A DNA stretch of 64,000 bases from Lichenicoccus sp964246745 (lineage in GTDB: Bacteria; Pseudomonadota; Alphaproteobacteria; Acetobacterales; Acetobacteraceae): assembly GCA_964246745.1 (NCBI GenBank), contig CAXTRK010000005.1:62001-126000 (forward strand). The letters run 5' to 3'. A program made the translations under genes and the position numbers. The notes under the pieces are model-generated. The model was not told the DNA's origin. It ran no database searches and worked only from the letters and a program-made list of their open reading frames with translations. Below, piece by piece: positions 1 through 7,752 of the stretch. The stretch's first letter is position 1. Each line of letters starts with the position of its first letter.

Positions 1-904
1 GACCATCGACGTGACGGGATCAAACGACAAGTTTGTGATCGTGCTCAGCCCGTCCGCCGGCACCAGCGATGCCTCCAAGAGCGGCGGCAACGTCGTCAAC
101 GTCAAAGGCAGCAACGATCAGTTTGTCGTCGCATACGACTATTCCGCCTTCAAGAGCGGCACGCCGACAGGCAACAATGTGAGCGTCAACGGCGGAAGCA
201 ACAGCTTTGCCGTCATTTATCAATATCCGACAAAGACGGCTTCCACGACGGGTACGGACAAGGTGACCGTCAACGGAAGCAACAACAAGTTTGTGGTCTC
301 GCATGAAGGGCCATCTTCATCTGGCGCAAGCACGACGGGCGCGAGCGATGCAGCCGCAAATCCAGTCCTGGCTCTTCTCGGCGGGTTGGCCACGAGCGCC
401 CTTGGCGCACTCGCCAGTGGCAGCAGCACTCCGGTTGCCAGCGTTTCCTCACCCAGCAGCTCAAGCCTCGGCAGTCTGGCCGCCGCTCAAGCCGCGAGCC
501 CGTTCAGCGCGCTGCTCAGCTTGCCGGGCATCAATCTCGCCAGCATCTTTGGCGGCGTCACTCCAAGCACCTCCGGTGTGAGCGGCAGCACTCCAGCCGA
601 GTCCGTCGCTTCGACACTCAGTTCCTTTCTTTCCAGCCGGACCGACGCGAGCAGCCACACAGGCAGCAGCGCCAGCACTGTTGCCTCTTCCTTGACCGAT
701 CTACTGAAGCAAAGCCCGTTCAGTCCGCTGCTCAACCATTCTGGCGCGAGTGTACAAGGCCTGCTCGGCGATATCAGCGGCGCCAGCAATCCGTTCGCAA
801 ACGCGCTGGCAAGCCTGGGGGGCGCCAGCAGCAGCGCGATTGCTGCCGGCATCTCGTCTGCCATCGATCATGCCACATTGGCCATGACAACACACACATC
901 CTGA
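1..904 (+). CDS. Beta-repeat protein of unknown function (5' partial)
   Basis: The frame is open to the left edge, so the 5' end is missing; the GTG at 11 is probably an internal Val, because the codons before it continue the repeat pattern. The first ~100 visible residues hold four copies of a short beta-strand-like unit with core GSN-x-(K/Q)-F-V-V, spaced about 30 residues (about 90 bp). The remaining ~200 residues are low-complexity Ser/Ala/Gly/Leu-rich sequence that contains SPFSALL and SPFSPLL twice. No catalytic motif, membrane segment or anchor is seen. The repeat type suggests an extracellular or surface protein, but this is inference. The gene ends 31 bp before aroC on the same strand. 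Family not recognised. Confidence 0.6.
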   Translation, partial: TIDVTGSNDKFVIVLSPSAGTSDASKSGGNVVNVKGSNDQFVVAYDYSAFKSGTPTGNNVSVNGGSNSFAVIYQYPTKTASTTGTDKVTVNGSNNKFVVSHEGPSSSGASTTGASDAAANPVLALLGGLATSALGALASGSSTPVASVSSPSSSSLGSLAAAQAASPFSALLSLPGINLASIFGGVTPSTSGVSGSTPAESVASTLSSFLSSRTDASSHTGSSASTVASSLTDLLKQSPFSPLLNHSGASVQGLLGDISGASNPFANALASLGGASSSAIAAGISSAIDHATLAMTTHTS

Positions 905-935
905 GCAGCGATGGCGGGAGCAAACAGGAGGCCGC

Positions 936-2042
936 TTGAGTCATAATACGTTCGGCCACCTGTTTCGCATCACGACCTGGGGGGAGAGCCACGGCCCGGC
1001 GATCGGTTGCATCATTGACGGGTGCCCGCCTCGATTGAAGTTGTCGGAAGTCGATATTCAGCCATGGCTGGATCGGCGACGGCCTGGCCAATCAAGCTTC
1101 ACCACTCAAAGACAGGAGCCGGACACCGTTCGCATCCTGTCAGGCGTATTCGACGGCGTGACCACCGGCACGCCGATCTCCCTCGAGATCGCGAACATCG
1201 ACCAGCGCTCGCGGGACTATGGCGACATTGCCGGGAAATTTCGCCCGGGCCATGCCGACCTCGCCTACACGCTGAAATACGGCGTGCGGGATCACCGCGG
1301 CGGCGGCCGCAGTTCGGCACGCGAGACTGCGATGCGCGTTGCTGCCGGAGCTGTCGCACGAATTGTGCTTGGAGGCGGGATACGCGTGCGTGGCGCTCTG
1401 GTGCAGATTGGCCATCGCCAGATCAATCGCCAGAGTTGGGACTGGGATGAGGTGGACCGAAATCCGTTCTTTTGCCCAGACAAGGACGCGGCCGCAGCCT
1501 GGGCGGACGACCTGACCGCTATACGCAAGGCCGGCTCATCGCTGGGCGCGGTCATCGAAATCATCGCGGAGGGACTGCCCGCCGGGCTGGGCGCGCCGCT
1601 TTACGGCAAACTTGACGCTGAGATAGCCGCGGCGCTGATGGGTATCAACGCGGTGAAGGGAGTGGAGATCGGCGACGGCTTTGCGGCCGCTGCTTTGCGC
1701 GGTGAGGAAAACGCCGACGAAGTCACAGTCGAAAATGGCAGGCTCGCTTTCGGCTCGAACCATGCAGGCGGAATATTGGGCGGGATCAGCACTGGACAGC
1801 CGCTTGTCGCGCGGTTTGCCGTCAAGCCTACCAGCTCAATACTACAGCCGCGGCGCAGTATCGACGAGCGCGGCGAAGCGGTCGACGTGGTCACACGTGG
1901 AAGACATGACCCTTGCGTTGGAATACGGGCGGTGCCCGTCGGAGAAGCAATGGTTGCGTGCGTTCTAGCCGACCATCTGCTTCGTCATCGTGGGCAGAAT
2001 CTTGATGATCGCCCGGCGTCCCTCAAGGCACCCTCGTTCTAG
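936..2042 (+). CDS. aroC: Chorismate synthase
   Basis: Converts 5-enolpyruvylshikimate-3-phosphate to chorismate, the last step of the shikimate pathway, using reduced FMN; cytosolic. At 368 residues it has the normal family length. Family signatures are visible: GESHGPAIGC near the N-terminus, RDHRGGGRSSARETA at about residues 120-135, a VKPTSSI block at about 295, and GRHDPC followed by RAVPVGEAM near 325-340. The start is TTG at 936, with a good ribosome site (CAGGAG) 5 bp upstream; homology begins at once (SHNTFGHLFRITTWGESHG). It precedes the ScyD/E-like gene and lies 2.3 kb from the AroK-AroB fusion, which makes two shikimate-pathway loci beside the ebo genes. Whether this is the only aroC of the genome cannot be seen here. 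Confidence 0.96.
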   Translation: MSHNTFGHLFRITTWGESHGPAIGCIIDGCPPRLKLSEVDIQPWLDRRRPGQSSFTTQRQEPDTVRILSGVFDGVTTGTPISLEIANIDQRSRDYGDIAGKFRPGHADLAYTLKYGVRDHRGGGRSSARETAMRVAAGAVARIVLGGGIRVRGALVQIGHRQINRQSWDWDEVDRNPFFCPDKDAAAAWADDLTAIRKAGSSLGAVIEIIAEGLPAGLGAPLYGKLDAEIAAALMGINAVKGVEIGDGFAAAALRGEENADEVTVENGRLAFGSNHAGGILGGISTGQPLVARFAVKPTSSILQPRRSIDERGEAVDVVTRGRHDPCVGIRAVPVGEAMVACVLADHLLRHRGQNLDDRPASLKAPSF

Positions 2043-2333
2043 ACCGGACAAACACTCCGGCATCGCATAAAGCCTCGTAGCCATAACACGCTTGATTCTG
2101 AAGTCGCGTCGCAGCATCGGTGAGGCGATGCTGAACGGCGTGCTCGTGGACCATCCGCTGCGTGACCGCGCCGAAAATCCAGACGCCGCCACTATCCTAC
2201 AAGGCAATAGACTATGATAATTGTTTTACAGAACAACTTCATGGGTTAAAGAAATCGTGCAAGTTAGCCCTGTCTATATCTGCAAGAGATACTATGATCG
2301 ACACCCCGGAGGAAACTTCTCGCAGGAGCTTCA
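2043..2333 (+). other. Intergenic region upstream of the ScyD/E-like gene
   Basis: This 291-bp stretch has no convincing gene. Its right half (about 2195-2310) is clearly AT-richer than its surroundings and includes a small dyad (TTGTT..AACAA near 2220-2236), as expected of a promoter region for the gene at 2334. Its left half has an open frame on the plus strand without start or recognisable family. A purine-rich CAGGAG lies just before the ATG at 2334. Confidence 0.4.
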
Positions 2334-4226
2334 ATGAATACCCGAGTCCCCGTCGATCGCAGCAACAGCCGTCGTCCGATATCGCCATGCCGTTCTAGAA
2401 GCGTCAGGGCCGCGGCCTATCTCGCCAGTAGCTGTATGACTGCCATCCCCGCACTTGCCGCAGCACCGACCTGCGCACCGGCGCCTTCGCACGCGCTCGC
2501 CAGTAATCTCGCGACGATCAAGGTCGGGGATTATTGGGTTTACTCGCTGACCGGAACGATCACGCCGCCTCCGGGAGCGCCGCCGCCAGGAGCACCGTCA
2601 GGAGGACCACCGGGTGGAGCAGCGCCGACTGGCCCGGTCCCGATCGGCGGCACTTTCGTCGAGTATGCGGAAACCCTGATGTTCAACGGCAAGCCGACCT
2701 TGGCGCTGGCGGTGACCGAAGACATTCAAATAGACGGCGCCTCGATCTATGGGAGCAATCCGGTGCCGGTCGGCATTTTCTATGTCGAGCAGGATCCCGT
2801 GACCAAGATTGTCTATTCGATCGGCGACAATATGGGACCGAACGGGAGCGTCCGCATCGCCAAGCAGCCGGCGGAATTCTATCCGGGAAGCTGGTCAACA
2901 AAGACGGCCTATAACGACAATCTCGATTTTACAAACGGCGAGGCAACAAACCTCTATCTTAATGTTACCGGAACGACGACGATCAAGACTCCTGTCGGCA
3001 ACTTTCAGGCCTGGATAGCGCCGAATGGCGCCGGCGGCGGCGGCCTGTCCGATACCGGTATCGACTACTGGGCCCCGCAGGTCGGCGCTCCGGTCGCGTT
3101 CGAGACCATGACGACGCTGCCGAACGGCCAGATCAACCACGTCATAGCGACGTTGACCAAGGCCAGTACGGTTCCTTCGCTGTATCCGGTCCTTGCCGAC
3201 GGTCTCAACCAGCCGCGCGGGCTGGCATTCGACGTGTTAGGAGGACTATGGTTTACCGAAGCCGGCACCGGCGGGACGGACGTCTGTATCCCGTTCATGG
3301 GACAAGAGAACTGTTTCGGTAACACAAGCAAGGTCTCCGCCATCGAGCTGGGGCAACGCTTTACTGTGGCAAATACTCTCGCTTCGTTGTCGACTCCGCA
3401 GCAGGATCAATCGGACGGCGCCAACGGCATCACTTTTGCCGATGGTGTGCCTTATGTCGTCATCGGCAATGGCGGTCCGCAGTCGGCAACCAGTCTGCTT
3501 GGAGCACTGTCGAGCCAGACCGGAGTTGTGCTCGCACCCGGCATCGCCAACGGAAAGCTCGGTTTCGACACGGTTGCCTCGCTGGCCAACTTTGAATACG
3601 CGAATTACCCACATAATGCGGATCCCGCCGGTAAGCCCGATGCGGAAAGCAATCCGTTTGGGATAACCAGCATAGGCCGGAACGTGTATGTGGCCGATGG
3701 AGCCGGTCAGACCGTGACCGAAGTAGCGCCAGGCGGGATCGTCTCGCTCGTCGGCATCATGCCCAACCAGGAGATTAACGAGCCCAGCATCACGAGTGGC
3801 GCATCGAAAACGACGCACGAGAACTCCGTGCCGACCGGGATCATGCCGGCTCCAGATGGCAATGGCGTTCTGGCGGCGGACTATTCCGGGTTTCCCTACC
3901 TGCCGGGCAGCTCGCGCATCTTCCGTTTCCAAAAAGGTCAGGCGCCCACAGTCTTTGCGTCGGGGTTCACCAACATCATAGGGGTTTCGCCCGCTCCGGA
4001 CGGAGGGTTATACGCGCTTCAGATGTACACTAATGGGTCTCTGTCGGGAGATCAGAGTGGCTCGGTCGTGCATGTCAATGCCGCGGGAAAGCAGGATAAA
4101 ATCGTCGCCTGCCAAGGTTTGATTGCGCCGACGGGCATCACGACAGGCAAAAACGGTTCGATTTATGTCTCGAACTACGGCCTTGTTACCGGCCAGGGTC
4201 AGGTGGTGAAGATCTCGACGAAGTAG
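2334..4226 (+). CDS. Secreted ScyD/ScyE-family beta-propeller protein with an extra N-terminal domain
   Basis: 630 residues. The N-terminus has basic residues and a hydrophobic segment ending in an AxA-type site (PALAAAP, about residues 38-44), so export to the periplasm or beyond is likely. Residues ~55-285 form an extra domain containing a Pro/Gly-rich loop. From about residue 290 the sequence follows the ScyD/ScyE family closely: GLNQPRGLAF, LWFTEAGTGG, ESNPFGI, NVYVADGAGQT, VPTGIMPAPDG, TNIIGVSPAPDGGLYALQ, LIAPTGIT and YVSNYG. In Nostoc, ScyD and ScyE are exported proteins of the scytonemin locus with unproven biochemistry; the family also occurs widely elsewhere. Its position next to aroC and the ebo genes repeats that association. 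Substrate and role are unknown. Confidence 0.85.
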   Translation: MNTRVPVDRSNSRRPISPCRSRSVRAAAYLASSCMTAIPALAAAPTCAPAPSHALASNLATIKVGDYWVYSLTGTITPPPGAPPPGAPSGGPPGGAAPTGPVPIGGTFVEYAETLMFNGKPTLALAVTEDIQIDGASIYGSNPVPVGIFYVEQDPVTKIVYSIGDNMGPNGSVRIAKQPAEFYPGSWSTKTAYNDNLDFTNGEATNLYLNVTGTTTIKTPVGNFQAWIAPNGAGGGGLSDTGIDYWAPQVGAPVAFETMTTLPNGQINHVIATLTKASTVPSLYPVLADGLNQPRGLAFDVLGGLWFTEAGTGGTDVCIPFMGQENCFGNTSKVSAIELGQRFTVANTLASLSTPQQDQSDGANGITFADGVPYVVIGNGGPQSATSLLGALSSQTGVVLAPGIANGKLGFDTVASLANFEYANYPHNADPAGKPDAESNPFGITSIGRNVYVADGAGQTVTEVAPGGIVSLVGIMPNQEINEPSITSGASKTTHENSVPTGIMPAPDGNGVLAADYSGFPYLPGSSRIFRFQKGQAPTVFASGFTNIIGVSPAPDGGLYALQMYTNGSLSGDQSGSVVHVNAAGKQDKIVACQGLIAPTGITTGKNGSIYVSNYGLVTGQGQVVKISTK

Positions 4227-4255
4227 GGCGCTCTTCAAGGCGGCCGATCGGCAAG

Positions 4256-4310
4256 GCAGGCGATCGTTCAGCAAAGATCACGGGATTTTTGCTGAACGGC
4301 CTGCTTGTTT
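4256..4310. terminator. Putative bidirectional intrinsic terminator
   Basis: Between the convergent ScyD/E-like and aroK-aroB genes lies a strong inverted repeat. GCAGGC (4256-4261) and GTTCAGCAAA (4266-4275) pair with TTTGCTGAAC (4288-4297) and GCCTGC (4299-4304), around a 12-nt loop. The right side continues into CTTGTTT. The T-run is short, so the call rests on the stem and the convergent setting. Confidence 0.6.
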
Positions 4311-4342
4311 AATGCCAACTGACGTTGAAAATAACTGTGCGG

Positions 4343-5989
4343 TCAGAGCGGACGGCAGCCTTCGTCGGCAAGCAGAGCGGCGACCACGGTCGGATCCACG
4401 TCTCGTGAGGTAAATGCCCTGCCGACGCCGCGCACCAGCACGAAGGCAAGACGGCCATCACGTATCTTCTTGTCGCGTTGCATGTTCGCCAGCAGCGACT
4501 GGGTTGTGAAGGTCACCCCAAGGCGCGCGGACAAGCTGGAAACCCGGCTTGCCATGCCGAGCTGATCAAGATGGGACATCACGGTTTCCGCAACCGAGGC
4601 GTCGCAATAGCCAAGCCGGGCAGATAGCAGCAACGCGAGACCCAGGCCGACCGCCACGGCCTCGCCGTGCAGCAGGCGCCCATCGTAGCCCATCTCTGCC
4701 TCAAGAGCGTGCGCAAAGCTGTGGCCAAGATTAAGCAAGGCGCGGCCGTCACTGGCTTTTTCCTCGCGCTCGTCATCGCCGACCACGGCGGCCTTGAACG
4801 CACAGGCGCGCGCGATCGCCTCGGCCTGCACCGCGCCGTCGCCGCAGATAATCCCGTTCGCGTGCGCGAGGCACCAGTCAAACAGGTCAGGATCGCCGAT
4901 CAAACCTGCCTTGATGATTTCCGCATAGCCCGCGCTCAGTTCGCGCACCGGCAGGGTCGCCAGCATATCGGTGTCGACCAGCACCGCGAGTGGCTGATGG
5001 AAGGCGCCGATCAGATTTTTGCCAAACGGTGTGTTGATGCCGGTCTTGCCGCCGACCGAGCTGTCCACCTGGGACAGCAGGGTGGTCGGAATTTGCACGA
5101 ATGGCAGTCCACGCAACGCCGAGGCTGCCGCAAAACCGGCCAGATCGCCGACCACACCGCCGCCAAAGGCAATGACCGCGGTTCGCCGTTCGACGCCTGC
5201 CTCAAGCAGCGCATTCACCACCTGGCCGAAGCCCGCCAGGCTCTTGCTGCCTTCTCCAGGCGGCACCACGATGCTCTCCGCGTCGATACCAGCCTCTCTG
5301 AGCGCCTCCCGCAGCACCGGCAAGTGATGCGCCGCCACCGTCTCGTCGGTGACGATCATGGCGCGCTTCTGCGGCAGCACGGGGGCGAGCAGGCCACCGG
5401 CTCGTGCAATCAGCCCGGAACCGATGCGGATATCGTAGCTGTTCTGTGCCAAGGCGACGCGCACCGTACGCGGTTCCCGCCAGGCGCCAAGGGCGGCCAT
5501 CAAGGTCTCTGCCACCTGTTCCGCGCCCTCGTCGTCTTGATCGATCACGATGTCTGCCTCCGCATAGACAGGATAGCGGAGCCGCATGAGTTCCTCCAGG
5601 ATCTCGCCAGCGTTGCCGGCTGACAGCAACGGACGATGCGGGTGTCCGCCGACGCGGCGCACCAGGATGGCAAGCGGGCAGCGCAGCCACACCGAGCGCG
5701 CCTGCGCGCGTATTGCCTCGCGCGTGCGCGTGTCCATGAAGGCGCCGCCGCCTGTCGCCAACACCAGGGGGCCGGTCCGGAGCAGATGTTCAGTCACCTC
5801 CCACTCGTTCTCCCGGAACGCGTGCTCGCCCTGTCGCTCGAACATCTCGGCGACGCTGCATCCGGACGCACGCTCGATTTCGGCATCGGTGTCGCGGAAC
5901 GGCAGGCCAAGCTGTGAGGCCACCATGCGGCCAATGGTGCTTTTGCCGACACCCATCAAGCCCACCAAGACAATCGAGCGTCGCGTCAC
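4343..5989 (-). CDS. aroKB: Bifunctional shikimate kinase / 3-dehydroquinate synthase fusion
   Basis: 548 residues with two shikimate-pathway enzymes in one chain. Residues 1-~170 are shikimate kinase: P-loop GLMGVGKST, DTDAEIE for shikimate binding, RENEWEV, ATGGGAF and the HPHRPLL lid region. Residues ~180-548 are 3-dehydroquinate synthase: GGGVVGDLAGF, QIPTTLLSQVDSSVGGKTG, GKNLIGAFHQP, EIIKAGLIGD, NLGHSFAHALE and LLHGEAVAVG, including the metal-ligand Glu/His set. It therefore resembles true DHQ synthase rather than the divergent EboD-type cyclase. The GTG start overlaps the eboB stop by 4 bp (GTGA), so translation is probably coupled. It occupies the place of eboD in the ebo gene set. Confidence 0.94.
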   Translation of the reverse strand: MTRRSIVLVGLMGVGKSTIGRMVASQLGLPFRDTDAEIERASGCSVAEMFERQGEHAFRENEWEVTEHLLRTGPLVLATGGGAFMDTRTREAIRAQARSVWLRCPLAILVRRVGGHPHRPLLSAGNAGEILEELMRLRYPVYAEADIVIDQDDEGAEQVAETLMAALGAWREPRTVRVALAQNSYDIRIGSGLIARAGGLLAPVLPQKRAMIVTDETVAAHHLPVLREALREAGIDAESIVVPPGEGSKSLAGFGQVVNALLEAGVERRTAVIAFGGGVVGDLAGFAAASALRGLPFVQIPTTLLSQVDSSVGGKTGINTPFGKNLIGAFHQPLAVLVDTDMLATLPVRELSAGYAEIIKAGLIGDPDLFDWCLAHANGIICGDGAVQAEAIARACAFKAAVVGDDEREEKASDGRALLNLGHSFAHALEAEMGYDGRLLHGEAVAVGLGLALLLSARLGYCDASVAETVMSHLDQLGMASRVSSLSARLGVTFTTQSLLANMQRDKKIRDGRLAFVLVRGVGRAFTSRDVDPTVVAALLADEGCRPL

Positions 5990-6897
5990 GCTGTCCGGAC
6001 GACGTGCGCGACGGGACCGACCACTGCATCCCGGCCGCCCCGAAGTACCGAGTTTCCTTCGAACAGCCTGCGTTGATCGACATCCGTCACCGCCAGCCAG
6101 TCAGTTTCGGCAATCTGCCCACTCGGTGCGAAGGCCGCCAAAGCGTTGGCATAGCAGGCCCGCTGGACATCGTAGAAAGCAATCCCGCGCTCCAGCGCCA
6201 GTTGAGCGGTTCTTGGCACTGAAAGCGGATCGGAAATCCCCCAGTCGCAGGCAGAGTTCACAATGATCCGCTCCGAGCCATGACGCTTCAGGATTTCAAC
6301 CATGCGCGCATCACCCATCTTGGTGCTTGGATAGACCGAGAACGCCGCCCAATACCCCCGGTCCAACACCTCACCCATCGTTTCCTCGTTGTTGTGGTCG
6401 ACGATCACCTGCGATGGCGGCAGGCCGTGTTCGCGGCATACATCCATTGAACGGATGGTGCCATTCTTCTTGTCTCTATGCGGCGTATGGATCATCACCG
6501 GCAACGCAAGCTCGCGGGCAAGATCGAGTTGCCGTTGAAAATACCGGTCTTCAAGCGCGGTCTGCTCGTCGTAGCCAATCTCGCCGATTGCCACCACCCC
6601 GTCCTTCTGCGCGAACAGCGGCAGGATCTCCATGACCGCTTCCGCCAGAGCCTCGTTGTTGGCCTCCTTGGAGTTGAGGCCGATGGTGCAATAATGCTGA
6701 ATACCGAACTGTCCGGCGCGGAAGCGCTCGAAGCCGAGGATTGCTGAGAGATAATCGGCATAGGTGGCGACATGAGTACGTGGTTGGCCGACCCAGAAGG
6801 CGGGCTCGATCACCGCGACAACGCCTCCCACTGCCATTGCCTGATAGTCGTTAGTGGTTCGCGATATCATGTGGGCGTGGGGATCGATGAACATCAT
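5986..6897 (-). CDS. eboB: TatD-like metal-dependent hydrolase EboB
   Basis: 303 residues of the TatD/amidohydrolase superfamily. Likely metal ligands are visible: DPHAHM (H-x-H) at the N-terminus, GEIGYDE at about residue 100, MIHTPHRDK at about 135, VDHNNEE at about 165, and a terminal Asp in SACDWG at about 215. In ebo clusters this is the EboB family; its reaction is unknown. It starts 24 bp after eboA behind a strong ribosome site (AAGGAGG, 7 nt before ATG) and overlaps aroKB by 4 bp, so eboA-eboB-aroKB is very probably one transcript. Assignment as EboB rests on the TatD-like family together with eboA, C, E and F next door. Confidence 0.88.
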   Translation of the reverse strand: MMFIDPHAHMISRTTNDYQAMAVGGVVAVIEPAFWVGQPRTHVATYADYLSAILGFERFRAGQFGIQHYCTIGLNSKEANNEALAEAVMEILPLFAQKDGVVAIGEIGYDEQTALEDRYFQRQLDLARELALPVMIHTPHRDKKNGTIRSMDVCREHGLPPSQVIVDHNNEETMGEVLDRGYWAAFSVYPSTKMGDARMVEILKRHGSERIIVNSACDWGISDPLSVPRTAQLALERGIAFYDVQRACYANALAAFAPSGQIAETDWLAVTDVDQRRLFEGNSVLRGGRDAVVGPVAHVVRTA

Positions 6898-6921
6898 GCA
6901 TTTGCCTCCTTCGGAGTTGCG

Positions 6922-7752
6922 TCAGGTCGCGTTGACGCCCGCGTCGGCGAGATCGTCCATCGCTCCAGCCGCTACGGCGAAAGGCGCCAGGCACTGCCAT
7001 AATTCGGGCGATACCGATCTTCCGGCGGCCCGTCGTTCGCGCGCATAGTCACGCAGGATCATGGCAAGGGCAACATTGTTGCGCTCACGAAGCCCCTGGA
7101 TCGGAGCGAGCGCACTGTCCACGAACAGCGCCTTCAATACCATGTGGTTCCAGCGATGCTCGTCGAAGACCTCTTGCGGATAGGGATTGTGGTGGACGAC
7201 GGACTCGAACACTGGGCGCATGTTGGAGCGCAGACCTTCGCCAACCTCGCGCTCCAGTGCGAGGGAACGAGGGTAAAGCGGCAATCCCTGAAACACCACA
7301 GCCTGCCCTGCGGGATCGGCGGTCTCGCGCAGACGACGCAGGTATGCCACGAAACTTGTCTGTTCCATTCGTGTCGAAAGACGCAGCAGAAGCAGGATTC
7401 GCGCGCCGGCATCCACGCTCCACTGTTGCGGCCGCCAGCCCGGACGCGCCGCTTGGGCTTCCGCAAGATCGACGGATGTAAGGGAAAGCCGCGCGCGTCC
7501 GAACATTCGTGGAATGCGACTAAACGCGATCTCGCAGGCGCGTTCCCTGTTGGCGTCTCCTGGCTGCATTAATTGTGCCTCTTCGAGGCGCGCGTGCAGC
7601 CAGCCGCTTGCCTCCGAGGTCGCCTGCCTGTCGATCCATTGCGACAGTAGAAAGTCAGGAGCTCGGCTTACCTGCGAGATTTGCTTTTCCGCAACGTTTG
7701 TCTGCTTGCCATCAGCGGCCGGCACGTCAACACTCCGCTTCATGCACTCCAC
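6922..7752 (-). CDS. eboA: EboA-family protein
   Basis: About 276 residues, mostly alpha-helical, without catalytic motifs, transmembrane helices or signal peptide. The segment FLLSQWIDRQATSEASGWL near the N-terminus and HNPYPQEVFDEHRWNHMVLK in the C-terminal half look like the EboA family, which occurs only with ebo genes and has no known activity. The open frame runs further upstream to 8136, but that part lies antisense to eboF and has no matching character. I chose GTG at 7752 because AAGGAGG sits 6 nt before it; the ATG at 7743 is the alternative. Either start overlaps the head-to-head start of eboF. It heads the eboA-eboB-aroKB transcript. Confidence 0.8.
   Translation of the reverse strand: MECMKRSVDVPAADGKQTNVAEKQISQVSRAPDFLLSQWIDRQATSEASGWLHARLEEAQLMQPGDANRERACEIAFSRIPRMFGRARLSLTSVDLAEAQAARPGWRPQQWSVDAGARILLLLRLSTRMEQTSFVAYLRRLRETADPAGQAVVFQGLPLYPRSLALEREVGEGLRSNMRPVFESVVHHNPYPQEVFDEHRWNHMVLKALFVDSALAPIQGLRERNNVALAMILRDYARERRAAGRSVSPELWQCLAPFAVAAGAMDDLADAGVNAT

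Noticed and set aside
2129..4310. Near-identical GCTGAACGGC-x-TGCT-x-GT at about 2129 and 4291, flanking the ScyD/E-like gene, as possible mobile-element repeats
   Set aside because: The match is only about 17 bp with mismatches, one copy is part of a terminator stem, and no transposase or longer homology is present.
7514..7741. N-terminal extension of EboF upstream of ATG 7742
   Set aside because: It lies antisense to eboA coding sequence and EboF-like proteins begin at the MHSTLILLVVGLT segment.
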